Assembly (NCBI RefSeq): GCF_014529945.1
Contig: NZ_JACVFB010000007.1
Span: forward strand, 124,001 to 188,000
Direction: 5' to 3'
DNA from: Chitinophaga varians
GTDB taxonomy: Bacteria; Bacteroidota; Bacteroidia; Chitinophagales; Chitinophagaceae
DNA: 64,000 nucleotides
The notes under the pieces were generated by a model. It was given only the letters and a program-made list of their open reading frames with translations. It was not told the origin of the DNA and searched no databases. The translations under genes were made by a program, and so were the position numbers. The stretch's first letter is position 1. Each line of letters starts with the position of its first letter. Below, one piece after another: positions 50,379 through 60,800 of this stretch.

Positions 50379-50909
50379 TTAGAACAATTTTTCCTGGGGT
50401 GGTTTGGCGCCAGCCAGACGAATATACACCGTTGTTTGCCCACGATGATGCGTTTGATGCTCGAAACCTTTGTCCAGTGTTGTTTCGCGGCTCATATCAA
50501 AGCGACCAAACAACTTGATCTGTTCTGCCAGTTGCGCATCCGTCATGTGCTTCACTTTGTCTATCACGAAGTCATAGCCATCCAGCACTACTTTCGTTAC
50601 CGCTTGTTTGGACTTGTCCCCTACTTTCTCCAGTTCTCCTGGTTTATAGGGAGGCGTACTACCCGCGGCAAGTGCGGCAAACAGGTAGTTATCTTCCGTG
50701 AGGTGCAACATCTGATCTGCGAACGACCGCATTTCAGGCGTTGGTTTGAATCCGTACGAGGCATCCGGCATCGCATCGAGGTATTGTTTGGTGTAGTCTT
50801 TAGCCCTTTCCCATTCTTTGATGACGTTGGCAGTGGCGTGTTGGGCATACATCGGGAGCGACAGGCACAGCGCGGCGCCTGTAGCCAAAAGCAGTTTAGC
50901 AGACTTCAT
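50379..50909 (-). CDS. Exported DinB-like protein, copy B
   Basis: A 176-residue paralogue of copy A with the same signal peptide pattern (MKSAKLLLATGAALCLSLPMYAQ) and the same metal-binding HQTHHRGQ. The protein pair is about two-thirds identical overall, and the last 28 residues are identical while the DNA differs at many silent positions, so selection, not recent copying, preserves that end. The promoter block upstream (50934-50951) matches that of copy A. The role of exported DinB proteins is unknown. Confidence 0.85.
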   Translation of the reverse strand: MKSAKLLLATGAALCLSLPMYAQHATANVIKEWERAKDYTKQYLDAMPDASYGFKPTPEMRSFADQMLHLTEDNYLFAALAAGSTPPYKPGELEKVGDKSKQAVTKVVLDGYDFVIDKVKHMTDAQLAEQIKLFGRFDMSRETTLDKGFEHQTHHRGQTTVYIRLAGAKPPQEKLF

Positions 50910-50976
50910 ATTGGTGAGTGGTTTTGTAACCTACTAAATTACTATATTTCCTGTTCGCAAAAAAGATCAACCACAT

Positions 50977-51441
50977 ATGACTACAACAAAAATCTGGCAT
51001 TCGACTGTTACACCGGCGGACCTGAACGAGAAAGGGAAATCCACGATGAACGAACACCTCGGCATGGAGTTCACCGAAGTAGGCGACAACTATCTTCGTA
51101 TACGCATGCCCGTAGACCACCGTACCGTGCAGACATACGGCATCCTCCATGGCGGCGCTTCCGTGGCGCTGGCAGAAACAGTGGGCAGCATCGCTTCCAC
51201 CCTGGTGATTGATCCGGCCATAGAAATATGCGTAGGCATGGAGATCAACGCCAACCATATCCGCAGCGCCCGTGAAGGATATGTGCACGGCATCGCCACG
51301 CCCATTCATCTCGGCCGCCGCAGCCATATCTGGGAAATCAGGATCACCGACGACGAACAACGGCTCATCTGTATATGCCGGCACACCGTGGCCGTGATGG
51401 ACAAAGCTTCGTTCCTGTCCGGCTCAGGCCGCGGACAGTAA
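50977..51441 (+). CDS. Hotdog-fold thioesterase (MenI/PaaI-like)
   Basis: A 154-residue cytoplasmic protein. LRIRMPVDHRTVQTYGILHGGASVALAETVGSIAST is the conserved hotdog helix entry with HGG and the catalytic Glu (AETVGS), followed by EINANHIRSAREGYVHGIATPIHLGRRSHIWEI. This is the 1,4-dihydroxy-2-naphthoyl-CoA-type layout, but other acyl-CoAs are possible. It is divergent from DinB copy B, 67 bases away. Confidence 0.88.
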   Translation: MTTTKIWHSTVTPADLNEKGKSTMNEHLGMEFTEVGDNYLRIRMPVDHRTVQTYGILHGGASVALAETVGSIASTLVIDPAIEICVGMEINANHIRSAREGYVHGIATPIHLGRRSHIWEIRITDDEQRLICICRHTVAVMDKASFLSGSGRGQ

Positions 51442-51591
51442 TAAGCAGAATGTCGACAGATGACCGCGCACGGGGATGTTTTTCCTCGCTTTTGGATGCC
51501 CCAAACCCGCGAAAACAGGCACATCGACAGGTGGATTAATATTTGACAGACATCGGTATAAAATATTATTCACCCAAAAAAACTGTTTACT

Positions 51592-51795
51592 ATGGACACT
51601 CAAAACAACAGCTTTATCCTGAAGGTAAAAGGCAACTGGAATGAATTAAAAGGTAAGATCAAACAACAATATGCGGACCTTACCGACGACGACCTGTTAT
51701 ATGTGGAAGGCAAGGAAGATGAGCTGCTGGGACGTATCCAGCAGAAAACGGGCAAGACCAAAGAAGAGGTGAAATCATGGATTGACAAGTTATAA
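51592..51795 (+). CDS. CsbD-family stress protein
   Basis: A 67-residue protein with the CsbD pattern: LKVKGNWNELKGKIKQQYADLTDDDLLYVEGKEDELLGRIQQKTGKTKEEVKSWIDKL. Members are small and highly charged and are commonly induced by general stress. The start is ATG 51592. The mirrored palindrome at 51811-51853 can serve as its terminator. Confidence 0.92.
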   Translation: MDTQNNSFILKVKGNWNELKGKIKQQYADLTDDDLLYVEGKEDELLGRIQQKTGKTKEEVKSWIDKL

Positions 51796-51810
51796 TACCT
51801 GGCCGGTCAC

Positions 51811-51853
51811 ATCACATCATAGCCCCGGCTTTAGTCCGGGGCTATGATGTGAT
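51811..51853. terminator. Perfect 18-bp palindrome, shared terminator and repeat
   Basis: ATCACATCATAGCCCCGG (51811-51828) and its exact complement (51836-51853) flank CTTTAGT. It lies between the CsbD gene and the convergent MmgE/PrpD gene, and overlaps the last 12 or so codons of the latter. Its core resembles the element at 12389-12408. Confidence 0.7.
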
Positions 51854-53235
51854 ATACTGTTCTTCAGCAAAGCGGCCAGTAGTTCATTGGCCGTATGGTT
51901 TTCCAGCGTTTCAATGATATCACAAACGTTATTGATTTCCTCTTCCGTAATATAAGGTTTGTTCAACCGTATCATCTTTTCTTTCACTTCATCAAAAGAC
52001 AAGGGCCGGGTGAAAAAGCCTTTATAGTCTTCTTTTTCTCCGGTAAACTGCTGCCCGTCGATCGTCGTGATGTCCACCTTGCATCTTACTTTATCCGGAT
52101 AAGCCGCCGTATAAGGATCTAAGAGGCCGGCTACTTTTACCGGCTTGTGCAGGGGAAAACCGGTATGTATTTTCACCTTCTGCAACAGGCTTTGTACATC
52201 TTCCTGTAATATCCTGTCCGCTGTCAGCTGTGGCGGGTATACCTGTTTGTCCAGCAGCACCGCCGCCGCCAGATAAGGCAGGCTATGGTCTGCCTGTTCT
52301 TTGGAGAAGACCTTTGTCCTGTCGCCGTATTCACCACCGCCCACAATATGATAGGCTGTCAGGAAGGTGGTGATGTTTACCTCCGTCATGTCTGCTGCTC
52401 TTAACTGATGGGCCTCCGCAACCTCCTGCAATAGCTCCAGTACAGACTGCGTGTGTACTTCGGCGTTATACGTCTTCAATACGCACCGGGAAAGCAGCTG
52501 AAAATCTTCCAGGCTCCATTCGTGTTCCAGTTTTTGCCGATGGATGGCTTCATAGCCCTTTTCCGGTATCTCAAACAATTCCGGCGGGCCGGTAATCCCG
52601 TTCTTAGCCAGCATCACCACATTCATACAAGCCGCGTTGACCAACGAAGAGGCCAGTCCCTTCCATTCGCTGGTATAGGAAGCACGGGAAGTGACCACAG
52701 GATTTAAATTACAGCCGGCCATGCCCAAGGCGCAGGTGAGCGCTTTGGGAGACAATCCCATCAGCCGGCCTGTAGCGGCAGTAGCAGAGAGCGCCAGCAG
52801 GGCGGTATGGTCGAAACCTGCGATCATCACCGGAAAATGCTGTGTCAGCACGCACTCTATGGCATAAGCGGTAGCCATGGCCGACAAAAATGTATCTCCG
52901 GATATCTGCCGCAACCCGCATGCTGCCAGCAATATCCCGATGTTATCGCTCGGGTGACAGGTAGACTCTTTCGCCAGAAAATTATCCATAAAATCCGGAT
53001 AACGAATATAGGCGGTATAACATTGAGCAGCATGATCGGCGGTTAACGGCTGTGCGGCGGAATACAACTGCCTGATGCCTGCTTCCATTTTACGGGGCGT
53101 CTCCTGAAACTGCGACCAGATAAAGGAAGCGGCTGCATCCAGCAGGTGAATTTTCAAACGCGACATTATCTCTGTTGGTATATCGGTATAATGATACCGT
53201 AGAGCAAACTCAGCGATCTTTTCTGTCTGTGTCAT
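51817..53235 (-). CDS. MmgE/PrpD-family protein (2-methylcitrate dehydratase-like)
   Basis: A 472-residue cytoplasmic protein of the MmgE/PrpD family. ALRYHYTDIPTEIMSRLKIHLLDAAASFIWSQF opens the helical domain; GFDHTALLALSATAATGRLMGLSPKALTCALGMAG and TSRASYTSEWKGLASSLVNAACMNVVMLAKNGITGPPELFE are typical, as is the C-terminal IHTGFPLHKP. Close relatives dehydrate or isomerise polycarboxylates, such as 2-methylcitrate. No propionate gene lies nearby, so the substrate is uncertain. The last codons lie in the 18-bp palindrome. Confidence 0.9.
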   Translation of the reverse strand: MTQTEKIAEFALRYHYTDIPTEIMSRLKIHLLDAAASFIWSQFQETPRKMEAGIRQLYSAAQPLTADHAAQCYTAYIRYPDFMDNFLAKESTCHPSDNIGILLAACGLRQISGDTFLSAMATAYAIECVLTQHFPVMIAGFDHTALLALSATAATGRLMGLSPKALTCALGMAGCNLNPVVTSRASYTSEWKGLASSLVNAACMNVVMLAKNGITGPPELFEIPEKGYEAIHRQKLEHEWSLEDFQLLSRCVLKTYNAEVHTQSVLELLQEVAEAHQLRAADMTEVNITTFLTAYHIVGGGEYGDRTKVFSKEQADHSLPYLAAAVLLDKQVYPPQLTADRILQEDVQSLLQKVKIHTGFPLHKPVKVAGLLDPYTAAYPDKVRCKVDITTIDGQQFTGEKEDYKGFFTRPLSFDEVKEKMIRLNKPYITEEEINNVCDIIETLENHTANELLAALLKNSISHHSPGLKPGL

Positions 53236-53309
53236 CAGTTTTCTTTTTTAAAAACCTGATGTAAACCCCGTGCCAAACACTGGCACGGGATTAGAAAAGA
53301 AGCATTATT

Positions 53310-53826
53310 ATGAGCACCATGAATCTTGAAACCATTAACCGGATCAAGGACCATCCTGATAAACCGTCAACAGACGCTGGCCGTAGCAGAAAGCGTTACC
53401 GCAGGTATGTTGCAGGTGGCCTTTTCATCGGCCGACAAAGCAGTTGAATATTTTCAGGGAGGCATTACGGCGTATAACCTTGGACAGAAGGCTCGGCATC
53501 TCGGCCTGGACCCTATTCACGGACAGCAGACTGATTGTGTATCTGTTGAAACAGCCCGCGCTTTATCAGAAAACTGTTGTTCCCTTTTTTCATCACATTG
53601 GGGAATCGGTATTACCGGATACGCGTCTACTGTACCAGAAGAAGGTATCACGGAATTGTATGCGTACTATAGCATCGCTGCTGATGGGGAGGAGATGAAG
53701 TCTGCCCGTATCACACCGCCGCCTGGCGAGGAAGACCCGATAACCATCCGATACTTTTATACCAACGCAGTCATAGATGTGCTACTGGAAATACTCACTA
53801 CCGTCATACAAAAAAAGCCCCGCTGA
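53310..53826 (+). pseudogene. CinA C-terminal domain (nicotinamide-nucleotide amidase-like) with apparent frameshift
   Basis: The main frame from about 53359 encodes LINRQQTLAVAESVTAGMLQVAFSSADKAVEYFQGGITAYNLGQKARHLGLDP, a CinA amidase core with the conserved AES and GG motifs. Its natural N-terminus (MSTMNLETINRIKDH, from ATG 53310) lies in another frame. Removing one C from CC at 53355-53356 joins the two frames into one continuous protein. So the reading carries either a one-base insertion in the genome or a sequence error. If the shift is real, the protein could still be made from the TTG at 53326, but with an altered start. Confidence 0.7.
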
Positions 53827-53840
53827 CAGCGGAGCTTTTT
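53811..53840. terminator. Bidirectional terminator after the CinA-like gene
   Basis: AAAAAAGCCCCGCT and AGCGGAGCTTTTT pair around the loop GAC. It lies at the end of the CinA-like gene and before the stop of the convergent PorP gene. Confidence 0.7.
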
Positions 53841-53859
53841 CACGATGGTATGCCATCAA

Positions 53860-54801
53860 TTATTTAAACAGCTGCATCGCCGCGCCTATTTCATAAGCAC
53901 CGTTATTCGGGTTATTATACCCGCCGGTCTGTGCATGATATAAGGCCTGTATCATCACTGTCTTTTTAATATCTACCCCAAATCCGGCGGTCACACTGTT
54001 GGAAGTGTGGTACATGGCCATGATGTTGAGTACATTGTTCAGGAAAGCAGCGTTGACGCCAATGTCCATGATGTTGTCATAACCACGCACGCCCCGGAAG
54101 CAGACTTTTGGCGTCAGGCTTTCCAGCGCGCCATCGAACAGGAACCGGTATTCCGCGGCTGAATATAAGATCGTGCCGCCATCTACCGTTTTATTATCTC
54201 CGGTAAAGAGACTTCTGATATTAGGCAGCGCTGCCTGCAACGTCAGTTGTCCGTTCGTATAGGCCATCCCGTATTCTCCTTCGAAATAATTATCCCGACG
54301 GTTGAAAGCTCCGATGGAAGGGTCGTTGGGGTCACCGTTTACATGAGATACGTCCAGCCGCTGGAAATTAAGCGCCAGCGAGAGGCCAAAGTGCAGCTGT
54401 TGCCCCCGCTCCCCTAACGGCAAATGGTAGGCATAACTCATGGCCACGCGGGTACGGTTGATCAATCCTGCCACATCATTAAACACGTTCAGGCCCGCTC
54501 CCACTCTTTTACCCAGGGCGCCGTCTACCGTGAAGAAGCGGGTTTCCGGTGCGCCGGTCATTTGTTTGAACTGGCGACGATAGGCCACGTTCACATGCAG
54601 CCCGGTATCGATACCGGCCATAGCGGCGTTGGCGAGATATTGATTTTGAAAGTACTGTGTACCGGAAGGCTCCAACAATGCAGGCGCATGGCTGAGTGTC
54701 TGAGCCGAGGCGCTGCCTGCCGCTACAGTGAGCAGCAGCAGGGTGAGGCGCTTTGTCAGGGAAGATATTATACTTCTCATGTAATGATATTGATAAGACA
54801 T
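53860..54801 (-). CDS. PorP/SprF-type outer-membrane protein (type IX secretion-linked)
   Basis: A 313-residue protein from ATG 54801 (ATG 54780 is also possible) with a signal peptide ending GSASAQ. It reads like PorP/SprF proteins: SGTQYFQNQYLANAAMAGIDTGLHVNVAYRRQFKQMTGAPETRFFTVDGAL, strand pairs of a 14-strand barrel, and the end NNGAYEIGAAMQLFK. PorP proteins anchor or aid secretion of T9SS cargo. The gene lies seven bases after the giant CHU_C gene, the standard cargo/PorP pair. Confidence 0.9.
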   Translation of the reverse strand: MSYQYHYMRSIISSLTKRLTLLLLTVAAGSASAQTLSHAPALLEPSGTQYFQNQYLANAAMAGIDTGLHVNVAYRRQFKQMTGAPETRFFTVDGALGKRVGAGLNVFNDVAGLINRTRVAMSYAYHLPLGERGQQLHFGLSLALNFQRLDVSHVNGDPNDPSIGAFNRRDNYFEGEYGMAYTNGQLTLQAALPNIRSLFTGDNKTVDGGTILYSAAEYRFLFDGALESLTPKVCFRGVRGYDNIMDIGVNAAFLNNVLNIMAMYHTSNSVTAGFGVDIKKTVMIQALYHAQTGGYNNPNNGAYEIGAAMQLFK

Positions 54802-54808
54802 CTTTTTG

Positions 54809-57800
54809 CTATTGATCGTTCCGGATAATGGTGATAAATCCTTTCCATACGCGGGAGGTACCGTTGACGGTGAGCACATAATAGTATGTGCCTTCTGCCA
54901 GCGGGTGGCCATTCAGCGTGCCATCCCAATCATTGCTATAGTTGCGGCGCTGATAAATCAGTCTGCCGGTACGGTCAAATATTTTCACTTCGTTGTCCGG
55001 ATAGCTGTCCAGGTTGCGGACCACCCAGCGGTCGTTTTTACCGTCGCCGTTCGGTGTGAGCAGGTTGGTAGCGTCCAGTTTATAATCATCGGCCACGCGT
55101 ATGCTGATGGTAGCGACTGCGCTACAACCGGCGGCGTTGGTGCCTGTTACCTGATAGGTGGCGTCCACATGGGGCCGTACGGTCAGCGTCGGCTGATGCA
55201 GATCGCCACTGGTGCCGCTGGCAGGTTCCCAGGTATACATCACTCCGCCTGTTGCGGTCAGCGTCACGATATCACCTTTGGAGACCGTGGCGCCTTTATC
55301 GCTGCTGATGCTCACACCCGGAAGCGGGTTTACCGTCAGGTAGAAGGTTTGGCTGTAGGTGTCTTTACCACCGTTGTCGGTGCCGCCGTCATCTTTCATG
55401 GTCAGCGTAATGGCCGTGTTGCCGCTGGTAACGCCAGGTTTCAACTGGTACCGGATGGTGTTGGTAACCACATCGGCTTTGAGCAGGTCAAAGTAAGGCT
55501 GATCGGCCGCCAGCGTAATGGTATAGTGCTGGTCCGGTTCCACCGGTGATACGCCGGTGAGCTGTATCGTTTGCGTAGCGGTAGTAGCACACATATATAC
55601 GTCCGCCACCCGGTCCATCACCGGTTGTTTATTGACATAAGAGATCTGTACCCTCACAGTAACGGGAACGGCTGTACTGGTGTTCAGCCCATCGCTGACG
55701 GTGACCTGCAGGGAGATGGTTTTGCCGGCAAACGTGCGTAGTGCTGTATTGTCTTTGACGGTGATACGGCCGTTGGCATCGAGCGACAAGGCGCCGCCGG
55801 AGCCGTCTGTTGTGAGTGTCCAGCCCTGTACGGTGCCTAATGCGTCTGTAGCGGTCAACTGCCCCACGCTGGTGCCGGCAGGGCTATTATCCAATACATC
55901 GAATGTCTGCGGGCCGACAACCGGAGCGGTAGCGTCGTACACCAGACTGAGCTGGTTAGATGCCTGATTGGTATTACCGGCGATGTCAGCGGCTATGCCG
56001 GCCGGCAACTGCACAGCGACATTACCATCTGCTGCCGGTGTGATCAGCGCGGTGTAATGAATGTTATCTGTTGTCTGCAGCGTACCTGCGCTACCGTTAG
56101 TCACCTGTATAGCGGCAGCGGTAAGGCCGGTCACTACGTCGCTGAAAGACAGTTTCACGGTGAACGGTGTATTGATACGGCCGGAGCCGGAGGACGACAG
56201 CGTTACAGCGGGACTGGTCGTCTTCACCACAATACCGTTAGTGGCAGGCACCGCCTGTAGTGTCAGCACGGCGTCATTGCCTGCGGCATCTTTCAGGCTA
56301 CCGCCGTTCAGTACTATCGCATTCCCGAGGCTGATGCCATTCGGCGCGTTGTCGCCGTTTTGTACGGTATAGCTGAATTGCAGTGTAGCCGTTCCCGTGC
56401 CACCGGTATAGGTAGCCTGTACCGTTTGTGTACCGATGGTCACCGGTATAGAAGGTGTACCGGTCACGTTCACCAGCTCAGACATGGTGACATTGAATTC
56501 CAGCGGCTTACCGGCCTTGTAGTGGCCATTTACGGGCACGCCTGTACTGGTCACCACCGGCGCCGTGATATCTGCCTGAAGGCTGAGGGTATTGGATGCA
56601 TCGTTGTCGTTCAATCCTATATTCTGCGCGGCGCCGGCAGCTACCTTTACCGTCACGGTACCATCAGCCGATGGCGTGACCATGGTCGTATAGGCGATAT
56701 TGTTAGTGGTTTGCAGCGGGCTGAGTGTGCCGTTGGTAACGGTGATACCACCGGTGGCCAATCCTGTCACCGCCTCACTGAAAGTGACGGTCACCGGGAA
56801 TGCTTGTCGCACGGGACTTACCGCCGTGGTGCTCACGATAACGGTCGGATGTTGCGTATTGACAAATACATTGCTGGTATTACCGACATTATTCAGCGTA
56901 GTGACAGCATTATTACCGGCCTGGTCTTTCACCACACCGCTGAAGGCAGCCCCTACAGTAATGCCGTCCATATCCATAGCACCATTAGGAATGGTGTAAC
57001 TAAATTCCAGTGTAGCCGTTCCTGTTCCACCGGTATAGGTAGCCTGTACCGTTTGTGTACCGATGGTCACCGGTATATAACTGGTAGTAGCGGCGGTTAC
57101 CGGTTCAGACAGGGTGAGCTTGAAGTTCAGCTGCTGGCCGGCTTTGTAATAGCCCGGGGCTGGCACATCTACGCTCGTTACCACAGGAGCCGTCACATCT
57201 CCCTGAAGGGTAAGCGTATTGGACGCCAGGTTATCATTGCCAACGCTATTCCTGGCCACACCGGCAGGTACCTGTATAGTCACAGCACCATCTGAAGGCG
57301 TGATCACTGCGGTATAGGTGATATTATCCGTGGTCTGCAGCTGGCCGGCAGTACCCTTGCCCACCGTAATGTCACTGATAGTAAATCCGGTCACGGCTTC
57401 ACTGAAAACAAATTTCACTGTAAACGCATTGCTGACAGGACTTGTAGCGATAGTGCTGAGGGTAACGGTGGGCTGCTGGGCAGTGACTAACACCTGGCTG
57501 GTGTTTCCAATGTTTCTTAAGGTCAGTTCAGCATTATTGCCGGCTGCATCGTTAATAGTACCGCCATTCAGGTGCATGACAGCCCCCACGGAAATACCAT
57601 CGAGGTCCACGTCTCCGGCTTGCACAATATATTTGAATCTCATCGATTGAGGGCCGCCCTTGCCGTCGAACGTTGCCTGTACAATCCGGGAGCCGATGAT
57701 CACCGGTATCGAAGGAATACCTGACACCCATACCTCTTCTGACATGTTCACGAGGAAGTCCAGCGACTGGCCGGCTTTATAGGAGCCGGGCAGCGGAGCG

Positions 57801-60800
57801 GTTATATTATTCACCTGTGGAGCGGTAGCATCATAGGTGACCGTAACCGTGTTGGAAATCGAATTACCGGTATGGGCATTATTGGAGGCGGTATTCGCCG
57901 GCAAGGTAACCTGTACGGGGCCGTCAACGACCGGCGTAATCCATACGGTATAAACCGCGCCATTTTTATCTGTCAGACTATCCACCCTTCCGTTGGTTAC
58001 CTGGAAATCACCGATAGTAAGGCCAGTAACAACCTCACTAAAGCTAACCGTTATTCCGAAGAACTTATTGACAGGTGATGGTACGGTGGGATTCAATGTC
58101 ACACCAGGTATAGCGGTATTCACCCTAACATGCGTAGTAGGTGAAATCGTGGATAACGTCAGCGCCGCATCATTGCCGGCAGGATCTTTAATGGTACCGC
58201 CATTCAATTGAACAGCAGTGCCCAGTTCCACCCCGTCATCATCGCGCTCACCCGGCTGTACCTGATAGGCAAAGGCCAGTCCATTTCCGGATGCTGTACC
58301 GGTGTAAGGCACCTGTACGACTTTACTGCCAATGGTAAGGGACAGGAAAGGCGTTCCGGTTACTGTCACCGGTTCGCTAAACCGCACTTCGAAATCAAGC
58401 GTCTGACCGGCGGCATAGTAGTCATTAACAGGAACAGCCACGGATGTTACCTGCGGTGCTGTAACATCGGCGGTGGCGGTGAGTGTATTAGATGCAGCAT
58501 TGCCGATACCGGCGATATTCACAGCTGAATTAGCCGGCAGGGTAACAGCTACCGCTCCATCTGCTATCGGTTTCACCAACATGGTATAGGTACGGCCGCC
58601 GTCCGTAGTGATGGGAGGATCGACGGTGGCGTTAGACACGGTGAAATCGCCTTCTACCAGTCCGGTGACCTTTTCCGAGAAGGTAACGGTCATCGTGAAT
58701 GCCGGCCCAACAACCGGTACTGCACTGGTAGTCAGCGTTGCCGTAGGCACAGCCGTATATACGAGCACCTGGGAAGTATTACCCACGCTGTTCAGGGCGA
58801 GCAGCGCATTGTTGCCGGCAACATCTTTCAGTGTACCACCATTCAGGTTGATACCACCACCAACGGTGATGCCATCCAGGTCATTATCTCCTGCCTTTAC
58901 CACATAACTGAAAAAGAACTCTCTGCCATTGTCGCTGGTATAGTCAGCCTGCACTGTTTTAGTGCCAATTGTAATAGGCAGGGACGGCGTACCGGTTATC
59001 ACCGTTGTCTCCGACATTGTCACTTTAAACTCCAGCGGATCTCCGGTACTGTGGTATCCATTGGGGGGAACCGCAACACTGCTCACTTCCGGGGCCGTCT
59101 GGTCCACGTTGAAAGTTAACTTATTCGATTCCTGATTGTCATTACCGGCCAATGCCTGCTTTACAGCCCCCGCAGGCAAATACATGGTGTAAGCGCCCGG
59201 TGTCCTTGGAGTGATCATAAGGGTATAGGTGGTAGCATTCACCATCGCCAGATTGCTGAGGTCAGCGTTGGCAATGGTCAACGATGAGAGACTAAGCCCC
59301 GTCACCGGTTCACTGAACGTAAGCGTGAGGGTAAATGCTCCGTTGACAATCGGTGATGCCATAGAAAGGACACAGGTGGGTAACATGGTATTGACTTTTA
59401 CGCCACTGGTGCTTCCGATATTATTCAGGGTGATATTGGCGTCGTTACCTGCCTGATCGCGGATAACGCTACCATTGAGGTTAAGCGTATTTACGGTGAT
59501 GCCCGTCACTGTTTCATCCTGCGGCACAACGGTATAACGGAAACGCAGGGAGGAAGAAGAAGGGCTGCTTACATATACCGCCTGCCTTACCTGCGAACCG
59601 ATGGTAATATTAATATAAGGCGTACCACCTGCGGTACTCATCGTTAGACGTTCATTAAAGGCAACATCCACATCCAGGTTGCTGCCAATTTTATAGTATC
59701 CTGCGGCCACACTTACGGCGGCCACGGCAGGCGCTGTCTTATCTGCTGTTACGCTCAGGGTATTGGAGGCCTGATTGCCATTGCCGCCGATATTCAACGC
59801 TGCATCGGCAGGCACCTGTATGGCTACCGGCCCATCGCCCGGCAGCGTCACCGTAACGGTGAAGGTTATACTATCACTGGTCACCATATTGGAAAGGACC
59901 GCATTGGTAACCGTTATATTAGCGGGTTTAAACAGGGATACTACCTCGCTGAAAGTGATAGTGGCCGTAAACGCGTCTTTCACATACGCAGGTGCAGCGG
60001 TGGTGATGGCCGCTGTCGGATGTGCGGTATTGACCAAAATACCGGCGGTGTTGCCGATACTATTCAACGTAAGGACCGCATTATTGGTGGCAGCGTCACG
60101 GATAGATCCGCCATTGACACTCAGGGAATTGATGGTAATACCATCATTGTCCATGTCTCCGTTGGCAATGATATAACGGAAACGCGCCACATTGGGGGAT
60201 GGACTGCTCAGGAAAACGGCTTGTTTAGTGGCGCTGCCGATGGTCAGCTGCAACAATGGAGTACCGCCGGCCGTGTTTACAACAATATTTTCATCAAACG
60301 TTACATCAAAATCGAGGACGTCTCCCTCCCGGTAGTATTTGTTGCCGGGGACAGCCACACTGCTCACTTTCGGCGCTGTCTTGTCCACCACAAAGTTGAT
60401 AGTGTTCGATGGCAGAACCAAGTTACCGGCAAGTGCCTGTCGCACACCCATGGTGGACATACTCATGTTAAATGCCCCTTCCCGGGTGGGACTAATTTTA
60501 AAGGTATAGGTAGTGCCGGTGCCTCCCAAATAGGTAACAGTAGCATAAACAACGTTCACAGTCCCCGCATTCACACCTGTCACCGCTTCACTGTAAACAG
60601 CCGTCAGGACAAAATCACCATTGACCGGTGATGGTGCTGACATGCTGATCACGCAGGAAGGCATGGTGGTATTGACTTTTACGCTGCTGGTGTTTCCGAT
60701 ATTATTCAACGTGGTATTAGCATTATTTCCCCCGGCATTCTGGATGGTAGCGCCATTGAGATTCAGGTTATTGACGGCGATGCCATCTGCGTCGTCATCT

